A stretch of 64,000 bases of DNA from Actinacidiphila glaucinigra (lineage in GTDB: Bacteria; Actinomycetota; Actinomycetes; Streptomycetales; Streptomycetaceae). The notes beneath the pieces were generated by a model that was not told the DNA's origin, did not search any database, and saw only the letters and a list, made by a program, of their open reading frames with translations. Both the position numbers and the translations under genes were made by a program. The stretch spans positions 1-64,000 of the forward strand of contig NZ_FZOF01000029.1 of NCBI RefSeq assembly GCF_900188405.1, in the 5' to 3' direction. Below are positions 26,514-34,216 of this stretch, in pieces (the stretch's first letter is position 1; every line of letters starts with the position of its first letter).

Positions 26514-26539
26514 ATCTGGATAGTAAACATCCGGATATG
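26511..26539. promoter_or_regulatory. Inverted repeat overlapping the Rrf2 start codon (candidate operator)
   Basis: CATATCTGGA (26511-26520) and TCCGGATATG (26530-26539) are complementary at 9 of 10 positions around a 9-nt A/T-rich spacer. The left arm contains the start codon, so binding would block both transcription and translation initiation. Confidence 0.65.
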
Positions 26540-26837
26540 AGACGTCAAAGCCCGCGTCCACCCGCGGCGTGCGTCACGGGACACCACGTTTCGCGGCGGG
26601 CGGGTCGTCGGAACCGGTCGTCCGGGGGCGTGCGGGCGGCGCTCGCGGTACCCGGGCGCGAAACCGGCGGCCCAGGGCGTCCCCGCCGTGCCCGCGGCGA
26701 CGGTGAGGACGGCGGTCGGCGGCATGTCCTCACCCGCCGGGTAGTCCGGGTAGTGCCGACTGCACAGCCGCATGGTCCGTGCAGTGCGGCACCGTGCGGG
26801 TGCGGGAGTGCCGGTCGGTTCACTGGGGGACGGCGGA
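26540..26837. other. Non-coding gap
   Basis: About 300 bp between the rrf2-type gene and the subtilase terminator. No frame shows convincing codon use or a family match. An imperfect inverted repeat with 12-13 nt arms and one bulge lies at 26754-26791; its role is unknown. Confidence 0.6.
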
Positions 26838-26870
26838 AGCCGGTGCCGCGGGGTGTGCGCGGCACCGGCT
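26838..26870 (-). terminator. Hairpin terminator of the subtilase gene
   Basis: Perfect 13-nt arms (26838-26850 and 26858-26870) enclose a 7-nt loop, 7 nt after the subtilase stop codon. Confidence 0.75.
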
Positions 26871-26877
26871 CCGGGCG

Positions 26878-29800
26878 TCACCTCAGGCCGAAGGCCCGGA
26901 TGACGGTCTGCGCGACCGATCCCCCGGTGCGTGCCGTGGCGGTGGTGCGCAGCGACACGAACGCGGCCGAGGAGGGGGCGTGCAGGGTGGTACGCCAGGT
27001 TCCCTGACGTTCCCTCAGGTCCTGTCGGTGCCAGGACGCTCCTCCGTCGTAGGAGACCTCGAGCCGGACCGAGGACACCGCGTCCCTCGCGGACGTGCCG
27101 AGCACCGAGGGGGTGACGGAGACCTCCCCGGCGCGGTGCGCCCTGCCCGCGGCGTCGAGGTCCGTGCCGTAGTCGAGTTGCACCAGCGGCACGGTCCCGG
27201 ACTGCGCCTTGCCCGAGACGAAGTCCCACTCCGTGCGGGTCCGCGACGAGTACGGGCTCAGCGCGGGATCACCGGCCGTGTCGACGACGAGCCGGTACGG
27301 CAGCGACTCCGCCGGCAGGTCGAAGGCGTTGACGTAGGCGCTGTCCGTCGTCAGCAACGTGGTGCCGCCCTGGAGCAGCGAGGTGCGCGTGGTCATCGTG
27401 TCGGTTCCCGCGGAGCCCGTGTGCGGTGCTCCGGAGTCGCTCCAGCCGTTGACGACCAGCGAGAGCGAGGTGTCGTCGCGCACCTGGGAGTCGCCGCCGG
27501 ACATGCGGGGCCGCAGGACCGGGCCGAGCCAGCGCTCCCGCTGGACACTGCCCTGCCGGTAGGACGTGGGGCTGTTCGTCGCGCCCACCCAGCCGGTGAC
27601 CGACGCGGTCTGCTGCCAGGTCGCGTCCTCCCCCGCGGTCACCCAGTCGGTGCGCCGTCCGGGTGCCATGGGCTCGAGGCCGAAGGAGTATCCCGTGGAC
27701 CACTCGTACGCCGGGTAGTCCGTCCGGCGCTCCATGGCCTGCTTGCCCTGCGGCTGGGCGAAGTCGAGGTCGATGCGCGCCAGCCGGTCCGGGTCCGCGT
27801 GGTAGGCCACGTCCTTGGGCACGGCGCCCGCGTGGTACTTGACCAGGTCGTACACGTAGGAGGGGGAAGGGTGCGCCGCCACCCGGAGCCGCACCCGGTG
27901 CTCGCGCGCCGCGGCGATCCGCGCGATCAGTGCCTCGCCCTCGTCCTTGCCCACCGAGACGACGGGCACGTCGATGGCGGCGCTGTAGTCCGGTTCCCCG
28001 TACCACGCGGCCAGCCGCCCCACCCCGTCGTTGACCACGAGCAGCAGCCGCGCTCCGGCCGCCTTCGCGGCCGATGCCTGCGCCGAGGGTGCGACCTCGG
28101 CGCTGTGGCGGACCACGGCGACCTTGCCGCGGACCGCCGCCTTCGCGAAGTCCTCGGGCGAACCGGCCCCGGCGAACACCGCGTCGGGCGAGGACGTGCC
28201 GTCGGGAAGTGCGGCGCTGCCCTCCTGGGCGAGGGCGTCGTCGATCGTCGCGCCGTCGTAGGACAGGTCGAGCGGCGTCTGCTGGGCCCGCAGGCGGGTG
28301 GCGAACACGAAACTGCCGTGGCGCACCTTGGCACCGGTCGGCTGGGCCCAGATGCTGTCGTAGCCCCGGCCGACGACCACGTTCTCGCGCATCGCGCCGT
28401 AGTCGTCGGGGCCGGGCCGGGTGGAGGTGAAGGAGCGGAAGAAGTCCAGCCTGGTGTTCACCAGTGTGCTGGGCTTCGGTGTGACGGCCCGGACCTGGTG
28501 CGCCTTGGAGGCGTCCAGGTCGACCCGCCGGTCCGCGGTCAGGTCCACCTCGGGGGCGCTCAGCAGGGCGATGCCCCGGGAGTCGGGGCCGTGGGTGCCC
28601 TGGACGTCCGCGTACGACACCACCGTGTAGGTGTCGGTCGGCAGACGCAGGGTCAGCTCTCCGCTCGCGGGGATCTCGTACGCGGTGGTGGACCGGCTGA
28701 GGGCGCCCTTGAGGTGGATCCAGCCGCCCATGGGCCTGCCCGCGCGGTCCTTCATGCTGATGCCGAGGTCGTAGCGCTCCGGCTCGAGGCCGACGCCGGT
28801 GACCGTGTGGGCGACCACCGCGCCGTCGGCGTCGCGGGCGACGACCTGGGCGGTGTGGTTGCCCCGCGCGAGGCCGGCCGGGTCGGTGGCGACCTCGACG
28901 GCGGTGCTGCCGCGGGCCGGTACGGTGACCTGGTCGGCGGAGAGGGTGAACACGCCGGCGTCGGAGGCGCCCGCCTCCACCGCGAGCCGCAACGCCACGG
29001 GCTCGTCACCGGAGTTGGTGTAGGTGACCTCCTGCCTGACGGGGCCGCTGCTCCCGTTGGGCCACGGGAGGAAGCGGAAGGCCGAACCGGTCGCGGTGAC
29101 CCGGGCGCGGACCGCGGCCGCCACGTCGACGCGCCCCGAACCGCCCTGGTACGCGGTCAGGTACGGCGTCGGCCTGCTGGTGCTCATCAGGGCGTCCTTC
29201 AGCCGGCCGGCGGGCCAGTCGGGATGCCTCTGCGCCAGCAGGACCGCGGCGCCGGTGACGTGCGGGGCGGCCATCGACGTCCCGCTCATCGTCGTGTAGG
29301 CGCCCTCCCCCTGGTCCGTGTACTGCGACCGGGCGGCCAGGACGTCCACTCCGGGGGCCGTGAGGTCGGGCTTGAGGCCCTCGTCACCGACACGCGGTCC
29401 GACGCTGGAGAAGTTCGCGAGGTCGTCGGAGGCGCCGACCGCGCCCACGGTCAGTGCGGCGTCGGCGGCGGCCGGGGAACCGACGGTGTACGGCGTGGCC
29501 CCGCGGCCGCTGTTGCCGGCGGAGACGACGAACAGCGTGCCGGTCTCGGCGCTGAGGGCGTTCAGGCTCCGGCTCATCAGGTCCGTGCCGTCGCTGGGCT
29601 CGGCGCTGCCGAGGCTCATGTTGACGACCTTGGCGTGCTCCGTGCGCGCGGCCCACTCCATGCCGCCGATGACCCAGGACTCCTGTCCCTCGCCGCGGTT
29701 GCCGAGCACCTTGCCGACCACCAGGTCGGCGCCGGGGGCCACCCCCTTCTCCTTGCCGTCCGACGCCGCGCCGGTGCCGGCGACGGTGGAGGAGACATGG

Positions 29801-30657
29801 GTCCCGTGGCCGCTGCGGTCCGGCACGTCCTGGTCGGGAACGAAGCTGCGGGTGCCGACGATCCGGTCCTTCAGATCCGGGTGCCCGGGGTCGACGCCGG
29901 TGTCCAGCACCGCGACCTTGACGCCGGCGCCGGTGTCGCCCGACTCCCAGACCTGCGGGGCTCCGATCTGGGCCGTGGTGTCGGCGAGCGCTGCCTTCGT
30001 CCTGCCGTCCAGCCAGATCTTGTCGATGCCGCCGCTGAACGGCGGGGCCGCGGCAGCCCGTCGGGATTCGGTGTCCTGCCCGGAGGGGCGGGTGCCGCCG
30101 GCGGTGAGCGCGGCCCAGGCGTCCGCCGCCTGCGACCGCTCGGCCGCGACAGCGGCGCCGTCGACGGAGGGAAGCTCGCGACGGGCCTCCGCACCGGGAA
30201 GGGTGGCGGCGCCTCGGCGCAGGGCCGCGGAGTTCCCGCCGGTGATGATCAGGGGCAGCCGCGGGGCGTGCGCGTCGTCGTAGCCCTGCGCGATCAGCGC
30301 GGTGACGTTGAAGAGCCGCTTGTCGAGGCGGTCCGCGGCCACGTAGGCGAGCGCGTCGTCGGGGTAGACGTAGGTGTCGCCTCCCTCGGTGACGATCCGT
30401 ACCGAACCCGAGGCCCCGGGACGACGCTCGACGCCGATCGTGTCACGCCCGCCTGCGGTCCCCGGGGTGACGACGACCTTGTCCCCGGTGACGAGGGTCA
30501 CCGTTCTCACCGGACCGCCCGCGGGGGCCGCCGGCCCCTCCGGTGGCGCGGCGGACGCGGCCGCCCCCGCCGACGCGGGACTCAGGAGCGTGATGAGTAC
30601 GGCGGACGTGGTGCCCAGAGCCGCCAAGCCCGTTCTTCGAGCCGTGGAGAAGAACAC
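26878..30657 (-). CDS. Large secreted subtilisin-like serine protease (S8)
   Basis: A 1259-residue exported subtilase. The GTG at 30657 has AAGGAGG at good spacing and starts a signal peptide ending near residue 34. A prodomain (about 45-235) precedes the catalytic domain, with Asp252 in VLDTGVDPGH, His284 in GHGTHV, Asn382 in SAGNS and Ser461 in GTSMAAPHV. The last 750 residues contain a PA-like insertion region (VAVVRHSAEVAP) and beta-rich modules (YTNSGDEPVALRLAVEAG) common in large Streptomyces peptidases. It probably degrades extracellular proteins. It is monocistronic, with hairpins on both sides. Confidence 0.95.
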   Translation of the reverse strand: MFFSTARRTGLAALGTTSAVLITLLSPASAGAAASAAPPEGPAAPAGGPVRTVTLVTGDKVVVTPGTAGGRDTIGVERRPGASGSVRIVTEGGDTYVYPDDALAYVAADRLDKRLFNVTALIAQGYDDAHAPRLPLIITGGNSAALRRGAATLPGAEARRELPSVDGAAVAAERSQAADAWAALTAGGTRPSGQDTESRRAAAAPPFSGGIDKIWLDGRTKAALADTTAQIGAPQVWESGDTGAGVKVAVLDTGVDPGHPDLKDRIVGTRSFVPDQDVPDRSGHGTHVSSTVAGTGAASDGKEKGVAPGADLVVGKVLGNRGEGQESWVIGGMEWAARTEHAKVVNMSLGSAEPSDGTDLMSRSLNALSAETGTLFVVSAGNSGRGATPYTVGSPAAADAALTVGAVGASDDLANFSSVGPRVGDEGLKPDLTAPGVDVLAARSQYTDQGEGAYTTMSGTSMAAPHVTGAAVLLAQRHPDWPAGRLKDALMSTSRPTPYLTAYQGGSGRVDVAAAVRARVTATGSAFRFLPWPNGSSGPVRQEVTYTNSGDEPVALRLAVEAGASDAGVFTLSADQVTVPARGSTAVEVATDPAGLARGNHTAQVVARDADGAVVAHTVTGVGLEPERYDLGISMKDRAGRPMGGWIHLKGALSRSTTAYEIPASGELTLRLPTDTYTVVSYADVQGTHGPDSRGIALLSAPEVDLTADRRVDLDASKAHQVRAVTPKPSTLVNTRLDFFRSFTSTRPGPDDYGAMRENVVVGRGYDSIWAQPTGAKVRHGSFVFATRLRAQQTPLDLSYDGATIDDALAQEGSAALPDGTSSPDAVFAGAGSPEDFAKAAVRGKVAVVRHSAEVAPSAQASAAKAAGARLLLVVNDGVGRLAAWYGEPDYSAAIDVPVVSVGKDEGEALIARIAAAREHRVRLRVAAHPSPSYVYDLVKYHAGAVPKDVAYHADPDRLARIDLDFAQPQGKQAMERRTDYPAYEWSTGYSFGLEPMAPGRRTDWVTAGEDATWQQTASVTGWVGATNSPTSYRQGSVQRERWLGPVLRPRMSGGDSQVRDDTSLSLVVNGWSDSGAPHTGSAGTDTMTTRTSLLQGGTTLLTTDSAYVNAFDLPAESLPYRLVVDTAGDPALSPYSSRTRTEWDFVSGKAQSGTVPLVQLDYGTDLDAAGRAHRAGEVSVTPSVLGTSARDAVSSVRLEVSYDGGASWHRQDLRERQGTWRTTLHAPSSAAFVSLRTTATARTGGSVAQTVIRAFGLR

Positions 30658-30762
30658 AGTTCCTCCTTGCGATTTCCTGGGCGAATACGATCACATCCTC
30701 GAGATTTCGAAAAGATCTTGACAGATTCCAACAGAACGGCAGGACGTACGAGTTGCGCGGGG

Positions 30763-30808
30763 ACCGGCGCTCGGGGCGAGGCGTCGTCGACCCGCCCCGA
30801 GCGCCGGT
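30763..30808 (-). terminator. Long hairpin terminator after the hemerythrin gene
   Basis: Perfect 16-nt arms (30763-30778 and 30793-30808) with a 14-nt loop begin right after the hemerythrin stop codon. It insulates this gene from the subtilase gene downstream. Confidence 0.75.
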
Positions 30809-30809
30809 G

Positions 30810-31490
30810 TCAGTCCCCGACGCGGGGCGGGGTGCCGGTGCCGTACACACGCTCGGCGTGAGCGGCGTACGCGTGGCGTGCGGCGGCCGTCAGCCCCGAG
30901 CGCTGCGGCTCGGGCAGTTCGGCGAGCAGTGCCTCGACGACCTCCGGGTCCGCCTCATACATCGCCATCCCGAGGGCCAGCGGCAACGTCTCCTGCGGGG
31001 TCCTGGCCATCCCGTGCTCCCCGAGTCGCCTCCACTCGGCCGCGGTGACGTAGCGCTCGGCGAGCGGGAGTATCTCCTTCTCCTCCAGCGCCAGGTGCTC
31101 CAGGAGCGCGGGCAGCAACCGGTCGAGGGCGTCCGCGAGCCGCCCGCCGTCCAGCGCGGTGGCGCGCCACCCCGGCAGCAGCCCGGTCACCTCCCCGTAG
31201 GTCTCCTCGATGGCGGCGTGCTGCTCCTCCATCGTCGGGACGATCGCCGTCGCCCGGTCGCCCGCGCGCTCGAGCAAGCGCGGCCAGAGCAGCAGATCCT
31301 CGCCCTCGTGGTGCAGGTGCAGGACGGAGCACACCTGCTCGGCGTGGGCACCGACCGTCTCCGCGCGCTCCACGTCACCCGGCGCGACGTCGCGCACCAA
31401 CCGGGGCAGGAGGCGGAACTCCCTGCGCAGCATGGTGTGCGCCATGTACATGTCCCGGACGTCCGCCATGGGCTCGTTCACCGGCGTCAC
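30810..31490 (-). CDS. Hemerythrin domain protein, second copy
   Basis: A 226-residue hemerythrin-like protein, clearly paralogous to the one at 17825-18508: both begin V-x-P...MADVRD and share the helices LHLHHEGEDLLLWPRLL, EEQHAAIEETY and LALEEKEILPLAERYVTAAEW that supply the di-iron His and Glu ligands. The GTG at 31490 has GAGG 7 nt upstream. It lies 94 nt downstream of the WrbA gene in the same direction, so it is probably part of one redox-stress transcript ending at the hairpin that follows. Confidence 0.88.
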   Translation of the reverse strand: MTPVNEPMADVRDMYMAHTMLRREFRLLPRLVRDVAPGDVERAETVGAHAEQVCSVLHLHHEGEDLLLWPRLLERAGDRATAIVPTMEEQHAAIEETYGEVTGLLPGWRATALDGGRLADALDRLLPALLEHLALEEKEILPLAERYVTAAEWRRLGEHGMARTPQETLPLALGMAMYEADPEVVEALLAELPEPQRSGLTAAARHAYAAHAERVYGTGTPPRVGD

Positions 31491-31584
31491 TTGAAACCTC
31501 ACTTGCCGTGGAACCCCTTCGGGGAACCACTGTCGGTGGGCCGCCACCCCGGTCGGGACGGCGGCCCGGGATCGACCGGTCCGG

Positions 31585-32196
31585 TCAGAGGGAGCCGCCC
31601 GGCTTGAGGGCCGCGGCGATGCGCGTCACGCGGCCGCCCAGGTAGCGCGCGGCCTCCAGACGGCTGGGGTCCGGCAGGTCGGCGCCGTTGTTGGACGGGT
31701 GCGACGGGCCGTAGGGGTTGCCGCCGGCCGCGAAGAGCAGCGGGTCGGTGTAACCGGGGGCCGCGATCAGGCCGCCCCAGTGGTAGAAGGTGTTGTTCAT
31801 CGCGAGGATCGTGCTCTCCTGGCCGCCGTGGGCGTTCGCCGCGGAGGTGAAGGAGGCGTAGACCTTGTCGGCGAGCCTGCCCTGCGCCCACAGGCCACCG
31901 GTCTGGTCCAGGAACTGCTTGAGCTGCGCGGCCGGCAGGCCGTAGCGGGTCGGGGAGCCGAACAGCACCGCGTCCGCCCAGTCGAGGTCGTCGAGCTCGG
32001 CCTGGGGGATCTCCTGCGAGGTGCGGTGGTTCTCGGCCCACACGGGGTTGCTGTTGATCGCCGCCTCGGGCGCGAGTTCCGCCACCCGGCGCAGCCGGAC
32101 CTCGGCCCCCTCTTTCTGTGCGCCTTCGGCGATCGCCTGCGCCAGGCTGCGCACGGATCCGGTGGCCGAGTAATAGATGATGGCGACGCGTGTCAC
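31585..32196 (-). CDS. wrbA: NAD(P)H:quinone oxidoreductase, WrbA type
   Basis: A 203-residue flavodoxin-fold FMN protein that reduces quinones by two electrons. The FMN phosphate loop is IIYYSATGSVRSLAQAI at the N-terminus, followed by DAVLFGSPTRYGLPAAQLKQ and AMNNTFYHWGGL, all characteristic of WrbA. The GTG at 32196 has AAGGAG 8 nt upstream and gives the normal family length. It is followed by the hemerythrin gene. The upstream region holds GTACGCA-type repeats that may be operator sites. Confidence 0.93.
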   Translation of the reverse strand: MTRVAIIYYSATGSVRSLAQAIAEGAQKEGAEVRLRRVAELAPEAAINSNPVWAENHRTSQEIPQAELDDLDWADAVLFGSPTRYGLPAAQLKQFLDQTGGLWAQGRLADKVYASFTSAANAHGGQESTILAMNNTFYHWGGLIAAPGYTDPLLFAAGGNPYGPSHPSNNGADLPDPSRLEAARYLGGRVTRIAAALKPGGSL

Positions 32197-32313
32197 GTCT
32201 TCACTCCTTGCTGCGGGACATGCCGCTGCTCCCCTGTGCGCGGATCGGCGACGGCGCCTGGCGGGGAGGCCGGCACGAGGTTCTGGCCTCGTGCCCAGCA
32301 CCGTAACGGAACA

Positions 32314-32367
32314 TGCGTACGCAAGCAACCATCCCTTTCACACCATTCGGTCACCCTGTACGCACAA
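32314..32367. promoter_or_regulatory. Repeated GTACGCA motifs in the wrbA leader
   Basis: A perfect palindrome TGCGTACGCA (32314-32323) is followed by a second GTACGCA at about 32358-32364 in A/T-rich sequence. They are well placed for a quinone- or thiol-responsive repressor of wrbA, but no candidate regulator gene is intact nearby. Confidence 0.4.
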
Positions 32368-32561
32368 TTGCGGGCGCAAGCACTTCGTGATTTCATTGCT
32401 CGCGCACGCAGTTTCACGCTCCTGAGGCGCAGCCTTCGCCTTCGGGCGGCGCGACGACAGTGCCGTGTCCCCCGGTGTGCCGGTCCTTTCGTGTCCCCCG
32501 GCACTCCGGGCCGGACCGGGCCGGCGGGGCCGCCCGGAAGGTCACCGGCGGCGGGCACCGC

Positions 32562-32864
32562 TCCGAAGCCGATGACGGCGAGCTGCGCGTCACCGACCTC
32601 GCGTCGGCGACGACACTGTCCCTCAGCCGCATCCCGCGCGTGGTGAACTCGCTCCAGGCGCGCGGCTGGGTGGGGAAACGGCGGCACGTCCACGACACCC
32701 GGGGCTGGGTGACGAGCCTGACGGACGAGGGCCTGCGCCGCCTCGAGTCGGCCTATCCGGCGCTGCTGCTGAGTGCGCGCCGTCGTGTCGTCGACCATGT
32801 GGACTGCGGCACGGCCGCCATGACGGCACATCAGACCCGGCGGAACGCGTTCGCGCCGGCGTGA
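32562..32864 (+). pseudogene. MarR family regulator remnant (N-terminus missing)
   Basis: About 100 codons whose translation reads as the DNA-binding half of a MarR protein: SEADDGELRVTDLA, LSLSRIPRVVNSLQARGWV, then LTDEGLRRLESAYPALL. The 40 or so residues that should come before are absent from all three forward frames; the sequence further upstream is not protein-like. No start codon with a ribosome site is present. I read it as a decayed gene. It lies opposite wrbA, whose regulator it may once have been. Confidence 0.6.
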
Positions 32865-32894
32865 GGCGGGCCCCCGCGCGGCACGTCCGCCGCA

Positions 32895-34094
32895 TCACTC
32901 GCTGCGCGGCGGACGGAGCAGCAGGAACACGCCCACGGCGGCCGACACCAGGATGACGTACATCGCGAAGGCCACCCCCGCGTCCCGCAGCCCGAGCGCG
33001 AGGGTGAGGGCCCCGACGCCGACCACCGGTACGGAGATGCCGACATAGGCGACGACGAAGAAGGCCGAGATCGTCGCTCCGCGGTGCTCGGCGGGAGCCA
33101 CCGCGCTCACGCCGGTGAGACCCGCGCGGAACGACATGCCCTGCCCGAGGCCACCGGCCAGCGCGCCCACGACCAGCACCGGCAGGGACTCCACCACCAG
33201 CGAGGCCGCCACCACGGCCATGCCGGCCGTGAGCACCAGGCACCCGGCCGGCAGTGCGCGCCGGACCCCCAGGCGGCCCATCAGCATCTGACCGGCGGTG
33301 GACGCGCAGAACACGGAGAAGACGACGAGGCCGGTGACGGCGAGGTTCTGCTCCCCCAGAGTCAGCGCGAGGAAGCTCGGAGCCACCGCGGTGAACAGGC
33401 CGAGCATGGAGAAGCCGGCGAACGCGGCCAGCCCGGCCGGCACGAAGGCCGCGCGCGTCTGCGGCGGGACGACCATGCCCTGCGGCCGCAGCGGCGGACG
33501 CGGGCTGCGGAGCGCCACCGTCTCGGCCAGGGCACGCGTGACGGCGAACGCCGCCAGCAGCAGGGCGATGTGCGCCACGAAGGGCAGCCGCAGGGGCCAC
33601 GGCGCGTACTGCGCCAGGACTCCGGACAGCAGCGGCCCGCACCCCAGCCCGCCCATGTTGGCGGCGGTGGCCGCGAGCCCCGCCCGCGCGCGCAGGTCGG
33701 AAGGCGCGAGCTCGAGTACGGCGGCCGTGGCGGCGCCACTGAGCAGTCCGGCGGAGAATCCCGACAGCAACCGCCCGGCGAACAGCAGCGGCAGGCCGTT
33801 CTGGAACAGGAAGCACACCGCGCTCAGCAGTGACAGCCCCAGCGCGGCCAGCAGCACCGGGCGCCTGCCGAGGACGTCCGAGAAGTCGCCGGCGACCAGC
33901 AGCGCGGCGATCACTCCGATCGCGTAGACCGCGAAGACGACGGTGACGACCAGTTCGGAGAACCCGATCTCCTCCCGGTAGAGGCCGTAGAGCGGGGTCG
34001 GCAGGGTGGTCCCCGCCATGCCGACCGCGAAGACGCCGGCCGCCGCGACGTACGCGCTCCGCGCACGGCGCTCCCCGGGGGCTTGCTCGATCAC
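32895..34094 (-). CDS. Major facilitator superfamily transporter
   Basis: A 399-residue protein with about twelve membrane segments. The loop after segment 2 has GDFSDVLGRRPVLL, the MFS cytoplasmic signature, and segment 5 has a Gly-rich motif-C-like stretch (AANMGGLGCGPLLSGVLA), which points to an exporter. The GTG at 34094 is chosen (V-I-E-Q-A); a GTG 9 nt upstream is equally possible and neither has a strong ribosome site. The substrate is unknown. It is divergent from the ADP-ribosylglycohydrolase fusion gene with only 122 bp between starts. Confidence 0.9.
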   Translation of the reverse strand: MIEQAPGERRARSAYVAAAGVFAVGMAGTTLPTPLYGLYREEIGFSELVVTVVFAVYAIGVIAALLVAGDFSDVLGRRPVLLAALGLSLLSAVCFLFQNGLPLLFAGRLLSGFSAGLLSGAATAAVLELAPSDLRARAGLAATAANMGGLGCGPLLSGVLAQYAPWPLRLPFVAHIALLLAAFAVTRALAETVALRSPRPPLRPQGMVVPPQTRAAFVPAGLAAFAGFSMLGLFTAVAPSFLALTLGEQNLAVTGLVVFSVFCASTAGQMLMGRLGVRRALPAGCLVLTAGMAVVAASLVVESLPVLVVGALAGGLGQGMSFRAGLTGVSAVAPAEHRGATISAFFVVAYVGISVPVVGVGALTLALGLRDAGVAFAMYVILVSAAVGVFLLLRPPRSE

Positions 34095-34216
34095 GCCTGC
34101 CACGTTAGCTGACGGACCGTCGGATCGACCGTGACGGGGCCCGCCGGGCGGGCCGGGGTCGCGGGGGGGGCGAAATCCCTGGCGACGGGGGCGGTGACGT
34201 GCGAAGCTGCCGGGCC

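Noticed and set aside
26779..30861. A 1360-codon open frame on the plus strand opposite the subtilase
   Set aside because: No domain is recognisable and composition is that of an antisense frame; the minus strand encodes an intact S8 protease with catalytic triad.
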